Shown here one piece after another: positions 17,207 through 26,300 of a DNA stretch of 53,022 nt. A program made the translations under genes and the position numbers. Source of the DNA: PWPR01 sp046542315 (GTDB lineage: Bacteria; Bacillota; UBA994; PWPR01); assembly GCA_046542315.1 (NCBI GenBank), contig JBKHBO010000005.1:1-53022 (forward strand), given 5' to 3'. Positions within the stretch are counted from its first letter, which is position 1. Each line of letters starts with the position of its first letter. Under the pieces are notes generated by a model. That model was given only the letters and a program-made list of their open reading frames with translations. It was not told the DNA's origin and made no database searches.

Positions 17207-17874
17207 TGTATAACAAAATAGTTAGAAACAGAGTTTTTATTGCGGCAATATGTTTAATTTTGGCTGGGTTTATTTCATTCAAAGTTGTTCCAGCAAGAAT
17301 AACAAGTGAGGAAATGTTTGAAAAAGCAATAGTTGCTAGTAAAAATATAAGAGCAGGAGAAAAATTAGTATTAGAAGAAAATTTGGAAGTAAAATACTTT
17401 AACCCTGATAATATACCCACAAATAGTTTGGAAATTGATCAATTGCAAAAAGATTTATATGCAAAAAATTATATTAGTGAAAAGGAATTTATCTTAACAA
17501 CAAAAGTATCAGATGAGTTTTTTGACTCTATCAATACAAATAGTGATAATGTGATAGTTTCACTAAATTTTGATGGATTAGCTCAAGGGGTATCTAATAA
17601 AATTAAAAAAAATGATTTAATTTCAGTGGTTAGCTTTAGTAAAAGAGAAAATAAGATTTCTTACGAGGAATCACTCAGTAGCTTATTGGTTTTAGACATC
17701 GTTGATAAAAATGGAAATAGTATCGATAACCCTAAAAATAGTTTGATTAATAGCAATGATATTAACAGAAGTGAAGCAGTTATAGTTAGTTGTTCTTTAG
17801 ACCAAGCGATTGAATTAATAGAATTGGATAAAACAAGTGAGATCCATTTTGTTTTAACTAATCGACATGAATAG
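17206..17874 (+). CDS. CpaB/RcpC-like SAF-domain protein
   Basis: This 222-residue protein has an N-terminal membrane helix (about 10-25) followed by an SAF domain. The family-typical phrase is IVASKNIRAGEKLVLEENLE, then YISEKEFI. A C-terminal domain follows, with a VSLNFDGLAQGVSNKIKKND segment resembling the RcpC/CpaB core. CpaB proteins are extracytoplasmic parts of Tad pilus assembly, perhaps contacting peptidoglycan. The TAATG overlap with the upstream stop indicates translational coupling. Confidence 0.8.
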   Translation: MYNKIVRNRVFIAAICLILAGFISFKVVPARITSEEMFEKAIVASKNIRAGEKLVLEENLEVKYFNPDNIPTNSLEIDQLQKDLYAKNYISEKEFILTTKVSDEFFDSINTNSDNVIVSLNFDGLAQGVSNKIKKNDLISVVSFSKRENKISYEESLSSLLVLDIVDKNGNSIDNPKNSLINSNDINRSEAVIVSCSLDQAIELIELDKTSEIHFVLTNRHE

Positions 17875-17880
17875 AGGTAG

Positions 17881-18597
17881 ATGATATTGATTATAGCACT
17901 ATGGGGTAATGGTGGTGTGGGTAAAACAAGTTTGGCAGTACATTTAGCAAAGGTGCTTTCAAACAAGAATACAGTTTTGATTATATCAGGCACAATGACT
18001 CATTGCTCAGTAAGAAATTGGTTTGGTTGTGTTGAGAGTTCAAAATCACTTTCTAAAATTATTCGAAATGTAGATACGATTGAAGAGAATGTAGAAAGAA
18101 CTATGTTTGAAAATATATTTTTTACAGATATCTCTTTAAATGATAGTTGTATTGCAAATTCTAAGACAAAAGATAAACAGGTTAAAAGTCTGTTGAGAGA
18201 AAGTAAAAAAATATATGACTATGTAATAGTTGATTGTCATGTAAGTTTTGAAAATACTATTACAAAAAATGCATTGCTAAATAGTGATAAAATAGTTTAT
18301 CTTCTAAGTCCTTCATTAAAAAGCTTGTCTTTTTATAAGTCTCATAAAATAATATTCGAAAAATTAAAAATTGATGATAAAACTATACATGTATTAAACA
18401 AATACAACAAACAAATCAGCCCAAAAATTATAGAAGAAAAAATGCATCTAAATTTTTTAGCAAGTATAAAATATGAAAAGTTGTTTGAGTTTAATTCATT
18501 GCATGGCGCTCTTTTAAGTAATAATAAAGCAAAAAAATACTATAAAGAATTAAGTTATATTGCTGAAGAATTAGAGGAATATAATGAGCGAGAATAA
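17881..18597 (+). CDS. CpaE/MinD-like ATPase of the pilus locus
   Basis: This 238-residue ParA/MinD-family ATPase has an intact deviant Walker A, GNGGVGKTS (residues 9-17), a DYVIVDCH Walker B-like strand near 117 and a helical C-terminus. No DNA-binding domain is visible. The preceding TadZ-like protein has lost its P-loop, so this one may supply the ATP-dependent switch for locating the machine. The ATG is three bases after GAGGT; TTG 17887 is a possible alternative with better spacing. It overlaps cpaF by 14 bases. Confidence 0.78.
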   Translation: MILIIALWGNGGVGKTSLAVHLAKVLSNKNTVLIISGTMTHCSVRNWFGCVESSKSLSKIIRNVDTIEENVERTMFENIFFTDISLNDSCIANSKTKDKQVKSLLRESKKIYDYVIVDCHVSFENTITKNALLNSDKIVYLLSPSLKSLSFYKSHKIIFEKLKIDDKTIHVLNKYNKQISPKIIEEKMHLNFLASIKYEKLFEFNSLHGALLSNNKAKKYYKELSYIAEELEEYNERE

Positions 18598-19966
18598 CTT
18601 ATATGAAATGATTGAAGAAATGGATAATCAAAAACAAATATTTGAGAGTGACAATAACAACTATCAAAATTTACTCAATAATTTGAGATCTTGGCTTAGT
18701 GATAATTACAGAGATGAGTTGTTAAGAATATTAGATAGCGAGAGTGCTAAAAACAGTCTTAAAGACTTGATACTGATATTCTTAAAAGAGCAAGAAGGAT
18801 ATTTTTATATTAAAAATGCAAATCACTTAGTTCAAAAAATGTTTGACGATTTAGTTGGGTTTGCTTTTTTAGAGAAATATATATACAGAGATGACATTGA
18901 AGAGATTAACGGAAATTCTTGGGAAGACATCGAGATAATCACTAACTCAGGTTGGGAAAGAACAAAAGAAAAATTTGTATCTGTTCAACACGCTCAAGAT
19001 ATAGTGAAGAAGATGATGAGATTAGGAGGGGTAGTATTAGATGAGAAAATGCCTTTAGGAGATAGCTATATATCCTCTGGTATTAGAATATCTGCAATGA
19101 TTCCACCTGTAGTAGATGAAAAAACAGGAGTAGTATTTTCTCTTAGAAAGCAAAAAGCAAAAGTTTTTTCAAAGAATGAATTTATTAAGCTTGGGACCTA
19201 TTCAGATGAGCAATTTGAATTTTTGACAATGTGTCTAAATCATAGAATTAGTGTAGGTATAGCTGGAGGTACTTCTTCAGGAAAAACTTCAGATATATCT
19301 TCATTGATAGCTAGTTTAAGAAATGCTAAAAGAGTTTTTGTAATAGAAGATACTAGAGAGACATTTATTGAACCCAATTTGAATAAGAGGATAATATACA
19401 CAAAAACGAGGGCTAGTGAAAATAAGAATAGAAAAATAACTGCAACAAAATTATTAAAGATGGCTTTGAGATATCATCCAGACATTATTGTTCCAGCAGA
19501 AATTAGGGATGAAGCAGCCCTTATGGCTATAGAAGCAGGTAGGACAGGGCATGCAATTTTAACTGGTTTACATGCTAATAGCTCTATTCAAGCTTATGAT
19601 CGAATTTTAAGTTTGTGTATGATGTCAAAAACAAATATGAAGGAAGCTTTATTAATGAAACTAATAATAGCTGCTTTTCCTATAATGGTTTATAAAGCCC
19701 AACTATCTGATGGCTCTAGAAAAGTATTAGAAATTTTTGAAGCTGAAAAATATGACGACGTTGCATGTGAAGTAGTTGGTAAAGTTATTTTTAGATATAA
19801 AATCAAGAACATTATAAAAGATAAAACTGGAAAAATTAAAAAAATAGAAGGAGAACATCTGAAAGTTAACAGTATTAGTAGAAAATTAGCTAATCACTTA
19901 TATAAATATGGTAGTAAGAAGGAAGTAATAAATAAGTTTGCAAATAAGGGCTGGATCGATGAGTAA
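18584..19966 (+). CDS. cpaF: CpaF/TadA-type secretion ATPase
   Basis: This 460-residue secretion ATPase has Walker A GGTSSGKTS (about 228-236), an IEDTRE Asp box (about 254-259), Walker B IIVPAEIRDE (about 301-310) and a GHAILTGLHANS His box. The N-terminal third is an acidic helical region variable among CpaF proteins. It energises pilin extrusion from the cytoplasmic face as a hexamer. The C-terminal 60 residues are Lys-rich. It overlaps the previous gene by 14 bases and the following TadB gene by eight. Confidence 0.92.
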   Translation: MSENNLYEMIEEMDNQKQIFESDNNNYQNLLNNLRSWLSDNYRDELLRILDSESAKNSLKDLILIFLKEQEGYFYIKNANHLVQKMFDDLVGFAFLEKYIYRDDIEEINGNSWEDIEIITNSGWERTKEKFVSVQHAQDIVKKMMRLGGVVLDEKMPLGDSYISSGIRISAMIPPVVDEKTGVVFSLRKQKAKVFSKNEFIKLGTYSDEQFEFLTMCLNHRISVGIAGGTSSGKTSDISSLIASLRNAKRVFVIEDTRETFIEPNLNKRIIYTKTRASENKNRKITATKLLKMALRYHPDIIVPAEIRDEAALMAIEAGRTGHAILTGLHANSSIQAYDRILSLCMMSKTNMKEALLMKLIIAAFPIMVYKAQLSDGSRKVLEIFEAEKYDDVACEVVGKVIFRYKIKNIIKDKTGKIKKIEGEHLKVNSISRKLANHLYKYGSKKEVINKFANKGWIDE

Positions 19967-20888
19967 ATATTATTTTTTCAATTTTCTTCTTTTGAGTATA
20001 GCCTTTTTGAGTTTGGTTAGAATATCAGTTAATGATATATATTCAATTTATAAAGAAAAGAATAGGAAAGCTTTGAGAATAATACTTGCTAGACTTGGTG
20101 GTGTTAAATCAAATAAAGTTAATAAGTTTTCAATTAATACTGAAAACATGCTAAATATAATGGGTATTGACATTTCTCTTAGTGAGTACATCTCGATATT
20201 ATTTATCCTTTCAGTATTAGCAGCTTTTTTAGGAGTTTTGATTGACAATTTATTATTAGCACTTTTACTATTTATATCAACAAATTTCTTATTGCACCAA
20301 TATCTTAAAAATAAGTATTATAAAAAATCCAGAGAGATCCAAAAAGATTTAAACCTAGGACTTTCTTTAATAACTAACTCGTATTTAGAAAGCAATAATC
20401 TAATTAGAGCAATAAAATCTAATATATACAAGATGCCAGAAAGTGTTAAGGAGGTGTTTAGTGACTTTCTGGTGCAGGTTGAAATGGTAGATCCGGATAT
20501 TAAAAAGGGGGTTTTAAGACTTAAGAACAAATTCAATGATGAATATTTTATAAGATGGTGTGACTTAGCTATCCATTGTATAAATGACAGAGACTATATA
20601 AAGGTGCTGCCAGCAGTAGTGAATGAAATGGCTATTGAAAGAGAGAATCAGAGTAAACACGATAGTTTAGTAAATGAAGTTTATAAAGAGAATCTGCAGT
20701 TGTTAATCATTACTGCTCTCACACCTTTTATACTTAAAATAATTTTTCCAGAAATGCTTGTTTATTTACTTAATACTGCTGTTGGAAAAATAATCATAGC
20801 AGTTAGCTATTTTTTATTGGCTATTACGTTAGGAAAAATACTGACAATTAATAAACCAATAAACATTAATAAGGAGAAAAATGAATAG
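19959..20888 (+). CDS. TadB-like type II secretion F-domain membrane protein
   Basis: This 309-residue protein has an N-terminal membrane helix (about 4-22), paired helices near 70-110 and two C-terminal helices (about 253-295). The intervening cytoplasmic part is the T2SSF helical domain, recognisable by LGLSLITNSYLESNNLIRAI. TadB and TadC form the inner-membrane platform for the CpaF ATPase. Start ATG 19959 has AAGGG eight bases upstream and overlaps cpaF by eight bases. The upstream in-frame ATG at 19938 is less likely. Confidence 0.82.
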   Translation: MSKYYFFNFLLLSIAFLSLVRISVNDIYSIYKEKNRKALRIILARLGGVKSNKVNKFSINTENMLNIMGIDISLSEYISILFILSVLAAFLGVLIDNLLLALLLFISTNFLLHQYLKNKYYKKSREIQKDLNLGLSLITNSYLESNNLIRAIKSNIYKMPESVKEVFSDFLVQVEMVDPDIKKGVLRLKNKFNDEYFIRWCDLAIHCINDRDYIKVLPAVVNEMAIERENQSKHDSLVNEVYKENLQLLIITALTPFILKIIFPEMLVYLLNTAVGKIIIAVSYFLLAITLGKILTINKPININKEKNE

Positions 20889-21735
20889 ACTGAAATTAAT
20901 CATTATGTTTCTTTTTTTTGTTGGCTTCTATACGCTATTGAGCATGATTTTAGGAATAGCAGATAAAAGGGCAATAAAGATGATAAACAGATATAGTAAT
21001 AAAAATGAAGGGATAAGAGCCCAAGCTAGATCAATTGTTTTGAAGTTTATCAAAGTTCCTGAATTTTACATCAAAAAATTTGATCCATATTTCAAAAAAG
21101 CAATTCGAAAAATGAGTGTTAAACACTTCTTTGCTGATCAATTTATACAAATATTAATTTGGGTAGTTGCATTTTTAATATCAATAAGTTTGAGTATGAA
21201 AATGATTCCAGTAGCAATTATTTTATTAGCATTAGCAGATATTTTTAATAGACATAGTGAAGTTATTGAAGAAGTGAAATTATTTGAACAAAAAGTGATA
21301 TTTGAACTTCCACAATTTATTCAATACATCATGCTTTCAATTGATACAGGACAAGATCTACAACATATACTTGAGAAGTATAGCAATATTTCCAAAGATC
21401 CACTAGCAGATGGAATTGAAACTTTATTAATGAATTTAAAAACAGGCAATATGCAGGATGCTTTACTAAAGTTTGAGAAAGAGTTTAATATGCCATCAAT
21501 AAGATCTATTGTTTCAGGTTTAACTAAAGTTAATCAAGGGGTAAATCAAAAGACATACTTTTATCTTTTAGAAAAAGATATAAAAATGCAAAAATCAAGA
21601 ATTATAGAAGATGAAATAAAGAAATTACCAAAAAAAATAAGATTTAGCTCGCTTCTAGTTTTAACGAGTTTTATTATAATGGTTGCTTATCCAGCAGTAC
21701 TGTACATATACAACCAAATTCAATTATTTTATTAG
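20881..21735 (+). CDS. TadC-like type II secretion F-domain membrane protein
   Basis: This 284-residue partner of the preceding TadB-like gene has an N-terminal helix (about 5-24), two helices near 90-120, and a cytoplasmic T2SSF domain with FELPQFIQYIMLSIDTGQDL and GVNQKTYFYLLEKD. A C-terminal helix (about 258-276) follows. Its start overlaps the TadB stop by eight bases, with AAGGAG upstream. It belongs to the inner-membrane assembly platform. Confidence 0.85.
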   Translation: MNRLKLIIMFLFFVGFYTLLSMILGIADKRAIKMINRYSNKNEGIRAQARSIVLKFIKVPEFYIKKFDPYFKKAIRKMSVKHFFADQFIQILIWVVAFLISISLSMKMIPVAIILLALADIFNRHSEVIEEVKLFEQKVIFELPQFIQYIMLSIDTGQDLQHILEKYSNISKDPLADGIETLLMNLKTGNMQDALLKFEKEFNMPSIRSIVSGLTKVNQGVNQKTYFYLLEKDIKMQKSRIIEDEIKKLPKKIRFSSLLVLTSFIIMVAYPAVLYIYNQIQLFY

Positions 21736-21743
21736 GGGGAAAA

Positions 21744-21953
21744 ATGAAAAAAGTAAAAAGAAAAATATTTAAAGTGGTGGCAAGGTTTAATAATCAAGGA
21801 AGTGCGTTTGTAGATATAGCAGTAAAAGTAGGTGTCGGTATAATAGCTGGCTCATTAATAATTACTTTTTTAGAGGGCAATTTGACAGGATTATTTGAAG
21901 GTCTTTTCACTAGAATTGGAGAAGTATTAGAAATTACAATAAATGCAAGTTAA
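21744..21953 (+). CDS. Flp-like major pilin candidate
   Basis: This 69-residue protein has a basic N-terminal leader (KKVKRKIFKVVARFNNQG), a hydrophobic helix with an acidic residue near its start (SAFVDIAVKVGVGIIAG, about 19-36) and a short tail. A basic leader ending in Gly, then a hydrophobic helix, is the class III/Flp prepilin layout, with cleavage predicted after Gly18. The GxxFVD-IAVK pattern also resembles the small DUF6133-like proteins found beside CpaF/TadBC genes. By size and place between the platform and pseudopilins it is the likely fibre subunit. It has a strong AGGGGG site. Confidence 0.68.
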   Translation: MKKVKRKIFKVVARFNNQGSAFVDIAVKVGVGIIAGSLIITFLEGNLTGLFEGLFTRIGEVLEITINAS

Positions 21954-22386
21954 TTTTTTAAATACTGCAGGAAGTGTTTATGTAAGTGATTTAATAAAAA
22001 TAGCTATTTATTTATCAATAATCTTTACCTTTATATATATACCAGCTCCTTTTATACAATATATAAAGTTAACTCATATGGGTGAAGCTGTACTAGATCA
22101 TGTGCAAAGAAATGGCGCTGCTACAAATGGTACTGCAAGTTTAGTTAGCCAGTTGTCAAATAAGTATAATATCAATCCTGTTATAGAATATAAAGGCAAT
22201 TTCATAGAAGCAAATGGCGAAAAGAGAATCCAATTAAAAGAAGAATTTAGTATTGTTTTAACTGATAAAGTAAAAGTTTTTACTTTTTTACCTAATTTAT
22301 CAGAAAAAATGACTTACTATATAGATTTGAGGAAGGAAATAGTGGGTGTTGGGCATTATTACTGGAGAGATAATGAGTTGCAATGA
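21943..22386 (+). CDS. TadE/DUF4320-like pseudopilin
   Basis: This 147-residue protein has one N-terminal hydrophobic helix (about 15-37) and a soluble C-terminal domain with alternating strands (VIEYKGNFI, KRIQLKEEFSIVLTDKVKVF). This resembles the TadE/DUF4320 minor pilin-like proteins found after CpaF-TadB-TadC genes. The start overlaps the preceding pilin gene by 11 bases, and the stop overlaps the next start (ATGA). It probably has an accessory role in pilus initiation or in membrane anchoring. Confidence 0.65.
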   Translation: MQVNFLNTAGSVYVSDLIKIAIYLSIIFTFIYIPAPFIQYIKLTHMGEAVLDHVQRNGAATNGTASLVSQLSNKYNINPVIEYKGNFIEANGEKRIQLKEEFSIVLTDKVKVFTFLPNLSEKMTYYIDLRKEIVGVGHYYWRDNELQ

Positions 22387-22805
22387 GTAATAAAGGATTT
22401 GCTAGCATAACATTTGTAGTAGTGTTTCTCATTATTGTGGTGATTTTACTTGAAGTTTTCACAATTTATGAAATCTATAGATCAACTAAAAATGATATTG
22501 ATCAGATATTAAATATGGTTTTAAATAACAGCTTTAATAAGGGATTAAGAGAAAGCGTTTCTATAATTGAAGAAAGCTCAGCTGTATCTTTATTTGATAA
22601 AAAGCTACATGAGTTATCTAGTAGAAAAGAATATAAAGATAAAGTGAATATAACTTTTACAAAAAAAGAGGTTTCTTCATACCCTGCATATTTTGGATGT
22701 GAGGGTTTTATTCAAATAACCCCAACTTTTATTAAAGGATTTGATATTAACGGTTTAAAAATCGAGTTGCCTTTTAAGACATCTGCTTTTATACAGCTGA
22801 AGTAA
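22383..22805 (+). CDS. TadE/TadF-like pseudopilin
   Basis: This 140-residue protein has the leader MSNKG, then a hydrophobic helix (FASITFVVVFLIIVVILLEV) and a soluble domain. A short charged leader ending in Gly before a Phe-led helix is prepilin-like, although the usual Glu at position +5 is absent. The C-terminal part has strands (KVNITFTKKEV, GFIQITPTF). It is translationally coupled to the preceding gene through ATGA. Probably a minor pilin. Confidence 0.65.
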   Translation: MSNKGFASITFVVVFLIIVVILLEVFTIYEIYRSTKNDIDQILNMVLNNSFNKGLRESVSIIEESSAVSLFDKKLHELSSRKEYKDKVNITFTKKEVSSYPAYFGCEGFIQITPTFIKGFDINGLKIELPFKTSAFIQLK

Positions 22806-22835
22806 TAAGAATTAATAGTTATGATTTAAAAATGA

Positions 22836-22869
22836 TAAGAACAGATGAAAATACTTTTGTCTGTTCTTA
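22836..22869 (+). terminator. Ten-pair hairpin before the exported-protein gene
   Basis: TAAGAACAGA pairs perfectly with TCTGTTCTTA around a 14-base loop, followed by TTAATAA. The T-tract is weak, so this may be an attenuator or a processing/stability hairpin rather than a full terminator. It includes the ATG at 22845, which argues against that codon as a start. Confidence 0.55.
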
Positions 22870-22892
22870 TTAATAACGGAAAGGTGAAATTT

Positions 22893-25175
22893 TTGAAATT
22901 TAGTAAAAAGGCAATAGTAGTTATTATTTTGTTGCTTATACAAACAACTATTGGATTGGCAAATGAAAATACTAATTCTAGGCCCATTTCTCAAATTTTC
23001 TTTGAGAAATTGCAGGATAATTATCTTTTAGATACATATATAGTTCTAGATGAATCTTTGGATAATACTATAGCAGAGTCGATAAAATCAAAAGAGAATT
23101 CTCTAAATAATGACATTAAATTAATAGGTGTAGATTCTAAAACGCAGATCTGGGATTTAAGAGATCGGCAAATTAGCAAAACAGAAACAGATACAAAAAA
23201 TACCGGAAAAAACTACCCTCCATCATCAATTCAATATAGCAGTGGGGGTTATGCAGGGTCATTAGACAGGATTGATGTCGAAAATGATAGCTATAAAGTT
23301 GATAATGGAGAATATGTCACAACAACCGAAAGCAAAACAGTGAATGATACATTGACTTCGTATGCATATACTTACTATGATCAAAGTGGGAATGTAATTG
23401 GTTCTAATAGTCCAGGCAATCCAACAATTAGTTATAATCAAGATGGCTTTGAAGGCACTTTAACAAAATATAATGTGATTCTAGTTGATACTTCTTATCA
23501 ATATTACCCTAATGGAGTTATAAGAGTAAGAATAAAGAAATACTTAGGTTATTATACTGGCGTAGTAACAAAAACAACAACGGAGTGGGTATCAGATTGG
23601 CATACTGTTAATGATTACACGGGGTATTATGAAGGTGAAGTCACAAAAGTAGTGAAAGAAGAGTTTAGCGATAGTTTTAGAAGCAATAGCGACAAATATA
23701 TAGTTTTTGTATCAGGAAGTGAATTTAGATCTGTAGAAGAGTTAGGTATGTTTAAGGAAATGACTGATGGAGATTTTTATCTTATAGGTCCAAATGAAGC
23801 TGAAGGACTAAACTATTTAGGGACGAGTAATTTTAAAAATGGATGGGATAACTTTTTAGATATATTAAAAAACAAATATACAAAAGAAGATAAAAATATA
23901 GTTTTAATAAATGAACAGTTTAAGTTAGTTAAAGAAGTAACTGATGAAGAAAATGACCCTATTAGTATTTGGCAAAAACAATTAGTACATGATCCAAATC
24001 TCTATGAGAATAACTCTGGTTATATTGAAGGTGGAAATAAAACTTTTTCTGTAGATAATTATATTAGTGGGCAATTTGAAAACGAGTTGAGTTTTAATAA
24101 AAAAGGATTATTTAGTTTATATCAAAGAGTTAAAGATTCTCCTGAAGAAAATCCTAACTTAGGGCTATATTCGAATGATGCTAAGGTTGATATTTATGTG
24201 CATGAGAGACCAATCGCAAAATGTAAGATCTACTGGCAATATGATGATAATGCAAAAATGTATGATTTAGAGTTTATTGACTTAAGTTATGATCCAGATT
24301 ATCAGTTTGCGCGGGAAGATAAAGGGATTGTAGATAAAAAGATTACTTATAATTTCAATAATAAACAACACTATAATTTCCCTGAAAAATTACCGCCTGG
24401 AGATTATACTTTTCACTATAGTGTAAAGGATTGCTACAATGCTTGGAGTGAGCAATATGAGATTAAACTTTCTTTAGATGAAGATCCAAAATATTTAGGT
24501 AAATATGAAGTATATTATCAGCTTGAAGGGCAAACAATTTATCAAGAAACTATTGAAAAAGTTTTGCCTTACAGCAAAACTGATACGATGACAGTGTATG
24601 CGAAAGATTTCTTACCAGCATACTCTTTAGTTAGCAACAACTCTATTAGTGCTAAGGTAACAAAAGAGAGCCCAATTTCTAAAGTATATTTTCATTATGA
24701 AAAAGTAAAACCAAATCCTTCAATCAGTCTGGTTATAGAATCAGACAAAATGAGAAATGATGGTACAATAGCGTCGGGCTATGGATTTGAACTATTCCTA
24801 AACACACAAGATTTAAATACAGATGGGGTAGTTGTTTACGCTGAATGGCTTGAGGAAAAAGATTATGAGTGGGTTTATGGACAAAACTATACAATTGACA
24901 ATAAATATTATTTAGAAGAATTCCAATTAGGTCAGTTCTTACTAGAGAAAAATGAGGATAGTATTAGTAATGCAAGAAAAATTTTTATACCTGTTGAGCT
25001 GAGTGATGGCGTTTACTCTGGCGTAGTTAACATTGGCAATATAAAAGAACCTAATTACTACATAAATGACCACGGGGAACTTGTTTTTAGAGACTATACA
25101 TTTAAGTCAATTGAAAAACCTTTCAGTGTCAATGTTAGAGGGACTATGTATGAAGATTTAAATATAGTAAATTAA
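22893..25175 (+). CDS. Large exported repeat-containing protein of the pilus locus
   Basis: This protein of about 760 residues has a signal peptide (KKAIVVIILLLIQTTIG then LANE). I start at TTG 22893, six bases after GGAAAGGTG; the ATG at 22845 lies inside the upstream hairpin. Four short modules of the form G-Y/F-x-G-x-L/V occur near residues 118, 184, 222 and 245 (GYAGSL, GFEGTL, GYYTGVVTK, GYYEGEVTK). Next is a helical region, then a PKD-like domain (about 430-530, with LPPGDYTFHYSVKDCYNAW). A MucBP-like beta module follows (about 535-610, ending KVYFHYEKV). No LPXTG or membrane anchor is visible at the C-terminus. It probably is a pilus-associated adhesin or tip protein; this is inferred from position. 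Confidence 0.75.
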   Translation: MKFSKKAIVVIILLLIQTTIGLANENTNSRPISQIFFEKLQDNYLLDTYIVLDESLDNTIAESIKSKENSLNNDIKLIGVDSKTQIWDLRDRQISKTETDTKNTGKNYPPSSIQYSSGGYAGSLDRIDVENDSYKVDNGEYVTTTESKTVNDTLTSYAYTYYDQSGNVIGSNSPGNPTISYNQDGFEGTLTKYNVILVDTSYQYYPNGVIRVRIKKYLGYYTGVVTKTTTEWVSDWHTVNDYTGYYEGEVTKVVKEEFSDSFRSNSDKYIVFVSGSEFRSVEELGMFKEMTDGDFYLIGPNEAEGLNYLGTSNFKNGWDNFLDILKNKYTKEDKNIVLINEQFKLVKEVTDEENDPISIWQKQLVHDPNLYENNSGYIEGGNKTFSVDNYISGQFENELSFNKKGLFSLYQRVKDSPEENPNLGLYSNDAKVDIYVHERPIAKCKIYWQYDDNAKMYDLEFIDLSYDPDYQFAREDKGIVDKKITYNFNNKQHYNFPEKLPPGDYTFHYSVKDCYNAWSEQYEIKLSLDEDPKYLGKYEVYYQLEGQTIYQETIEKVLPYSKTDTMTVYAKDFLPAYSLVSNNSISAKVTKESPISKVYFHYEKVKPNPSISLVIESDKMRNDGTIASGYGFELFLNTQDLNTDGVVVYAEWLEEKDYEWVYGQNYTIDNKYYLEEFQLGQFLLEKNEDSISNARKIFIPVELSDGVYSGVVNIGNIKEPNYYINDHGELVFRDYTFKSIEKPFSVNVRGTMYEDLNIVN

Positions 25176-25241
25176 TTGGTTCTATTAATAATACCTTAAA
25201 TTGTGATACACTATAGATAACTTTTAAGAGAAGGTGGAATT

Positions 25242-26300
25242 ATGTATAAAGGGGTTATTGATAAGTACAAAGAGTATCTGCCAGTAAGTGAAAAAACTGA
25301 GATTATAACAATAAATGAAGGAAATACTCCACTTATTTTTGCAAAGAATTTAAGCAAGGAATTAGGAATAAATTTATTTTTTAAGTACGAAGGATTAAAC
25401 CCTACTGCATCATTTAAAGACAGAGGCATGACTTTAGCAGTTACTAAAGCAGTAGAAGAAGGAGCCAACGCAATTATCTGTGCTTCAACGGGGAATACTT
25501 CAGCATCTGCAGCTGCTTACGCTGCAAGAGCGGCAATTAAATGCTTTGTCTTATTGCCAGAGGGAAAAGTAGCTCAGGGAAAACTAGCTCAAGCAATTGC
25601 TTACGGTGCAGAAGTAGTTTCAATAGATGACAACTTTGACAGAGCTTTAGAGTTAGTTCAAAGTTGTGCAGAGGAATTTAATATGACTATTGTAAACTCA
25701 ATTAATCCTTATAGAATAGAATGCCAAAAAACTGCTGCTTTTGAAGTTTGTGATGATTTGGGAACTTCTCCAGACTATTTATTTATCCCAGTAGGTAATG
25801 CAGGCAATATAACCGCCTATTGGAAAGGCTTTAGAGAATATTATGCAAATAATAAGATAGATAAACTTCCAAAGATGATGGGTTGGCAAGCAGAAGGTGC
25901 TTCCCCTATTATTAGAGGTGAGATTGTAAAAAACCCAGAAACTATTGCTACAGCTATAAGGATAGGTAATCCTGTTAGTTGGCAAAAGGCAATAGAAGCT
26001 AGAGATGAGTCAAAGGGAATGATAGGTTCCGTTACAGATGAAGAAATCAAAAAGGCATATATAAAACTAGCTACTAAAGAAGGTATTTTTGCAGAGGCTG
26101 GCTCGTGCGCGGGTTTTGCTGGAGTGTTAAAAGCAGTCGAAAATAATCTTGTAGAAGAAGGCTCAATAGTTGTCTCAGTCTTAACAGGACATGGACTTAA
26201 AGATCCTCAGATGGCGATTAGTTTGGATGTTCCAGTACATAAGGTTATTGCTGATGAAAATGATGTTTATGATCTTATAGAAAAGTTGATAAAAAAATGA
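25242..26300 (+). CDS. thrC: Threonine synthase
   Basis: This 352-residue PLP enzyme of the short threonine synthase type has the Schiff-base lysine in NPTASFKDRGM (Lys59), a STGNTSASAAAYAARA loop and the phosphate-binding PVGNAGNITAYWKG. It converts O-phosphohomoserine to threonine. GGTGG lies before the ATG, and its stop overlaps the homoserine kinase start (ATGA), so the two steps are coupled. Homoserine dehydrogenase is not in the window. Confidence 0.95.
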   Translation: MYKGVIDKYKEYLPVSEKTEIITINEGNTPLIFAKNLSKELGINLFFKYEGLNPTASFKDRGMTLAVTKAVEEGANAIICASTGNTSASAAAYAARAAIKCFVLLPEGKVAQGKLAQAIAYGAEVVSIDDNFDRALELVQSCAEEFNMTIVNSINPYRIECQKTAAFEVCDDLGTSPDYLFIPVGNAGNITAYWKGFREYYANNKIDKLPKMMGWQAEGASPIIRGEIVKNPETIATAIRIGNPVSWQKAIEARDESKGMIGSVTDEEIKKAYIKLATKEGIFAEAGSCAGFAGVLKAVENNLVEEGSIVVSVLTGHGLKDPQMAISLDVPVHKVIADENDVYDLIEKLIKK

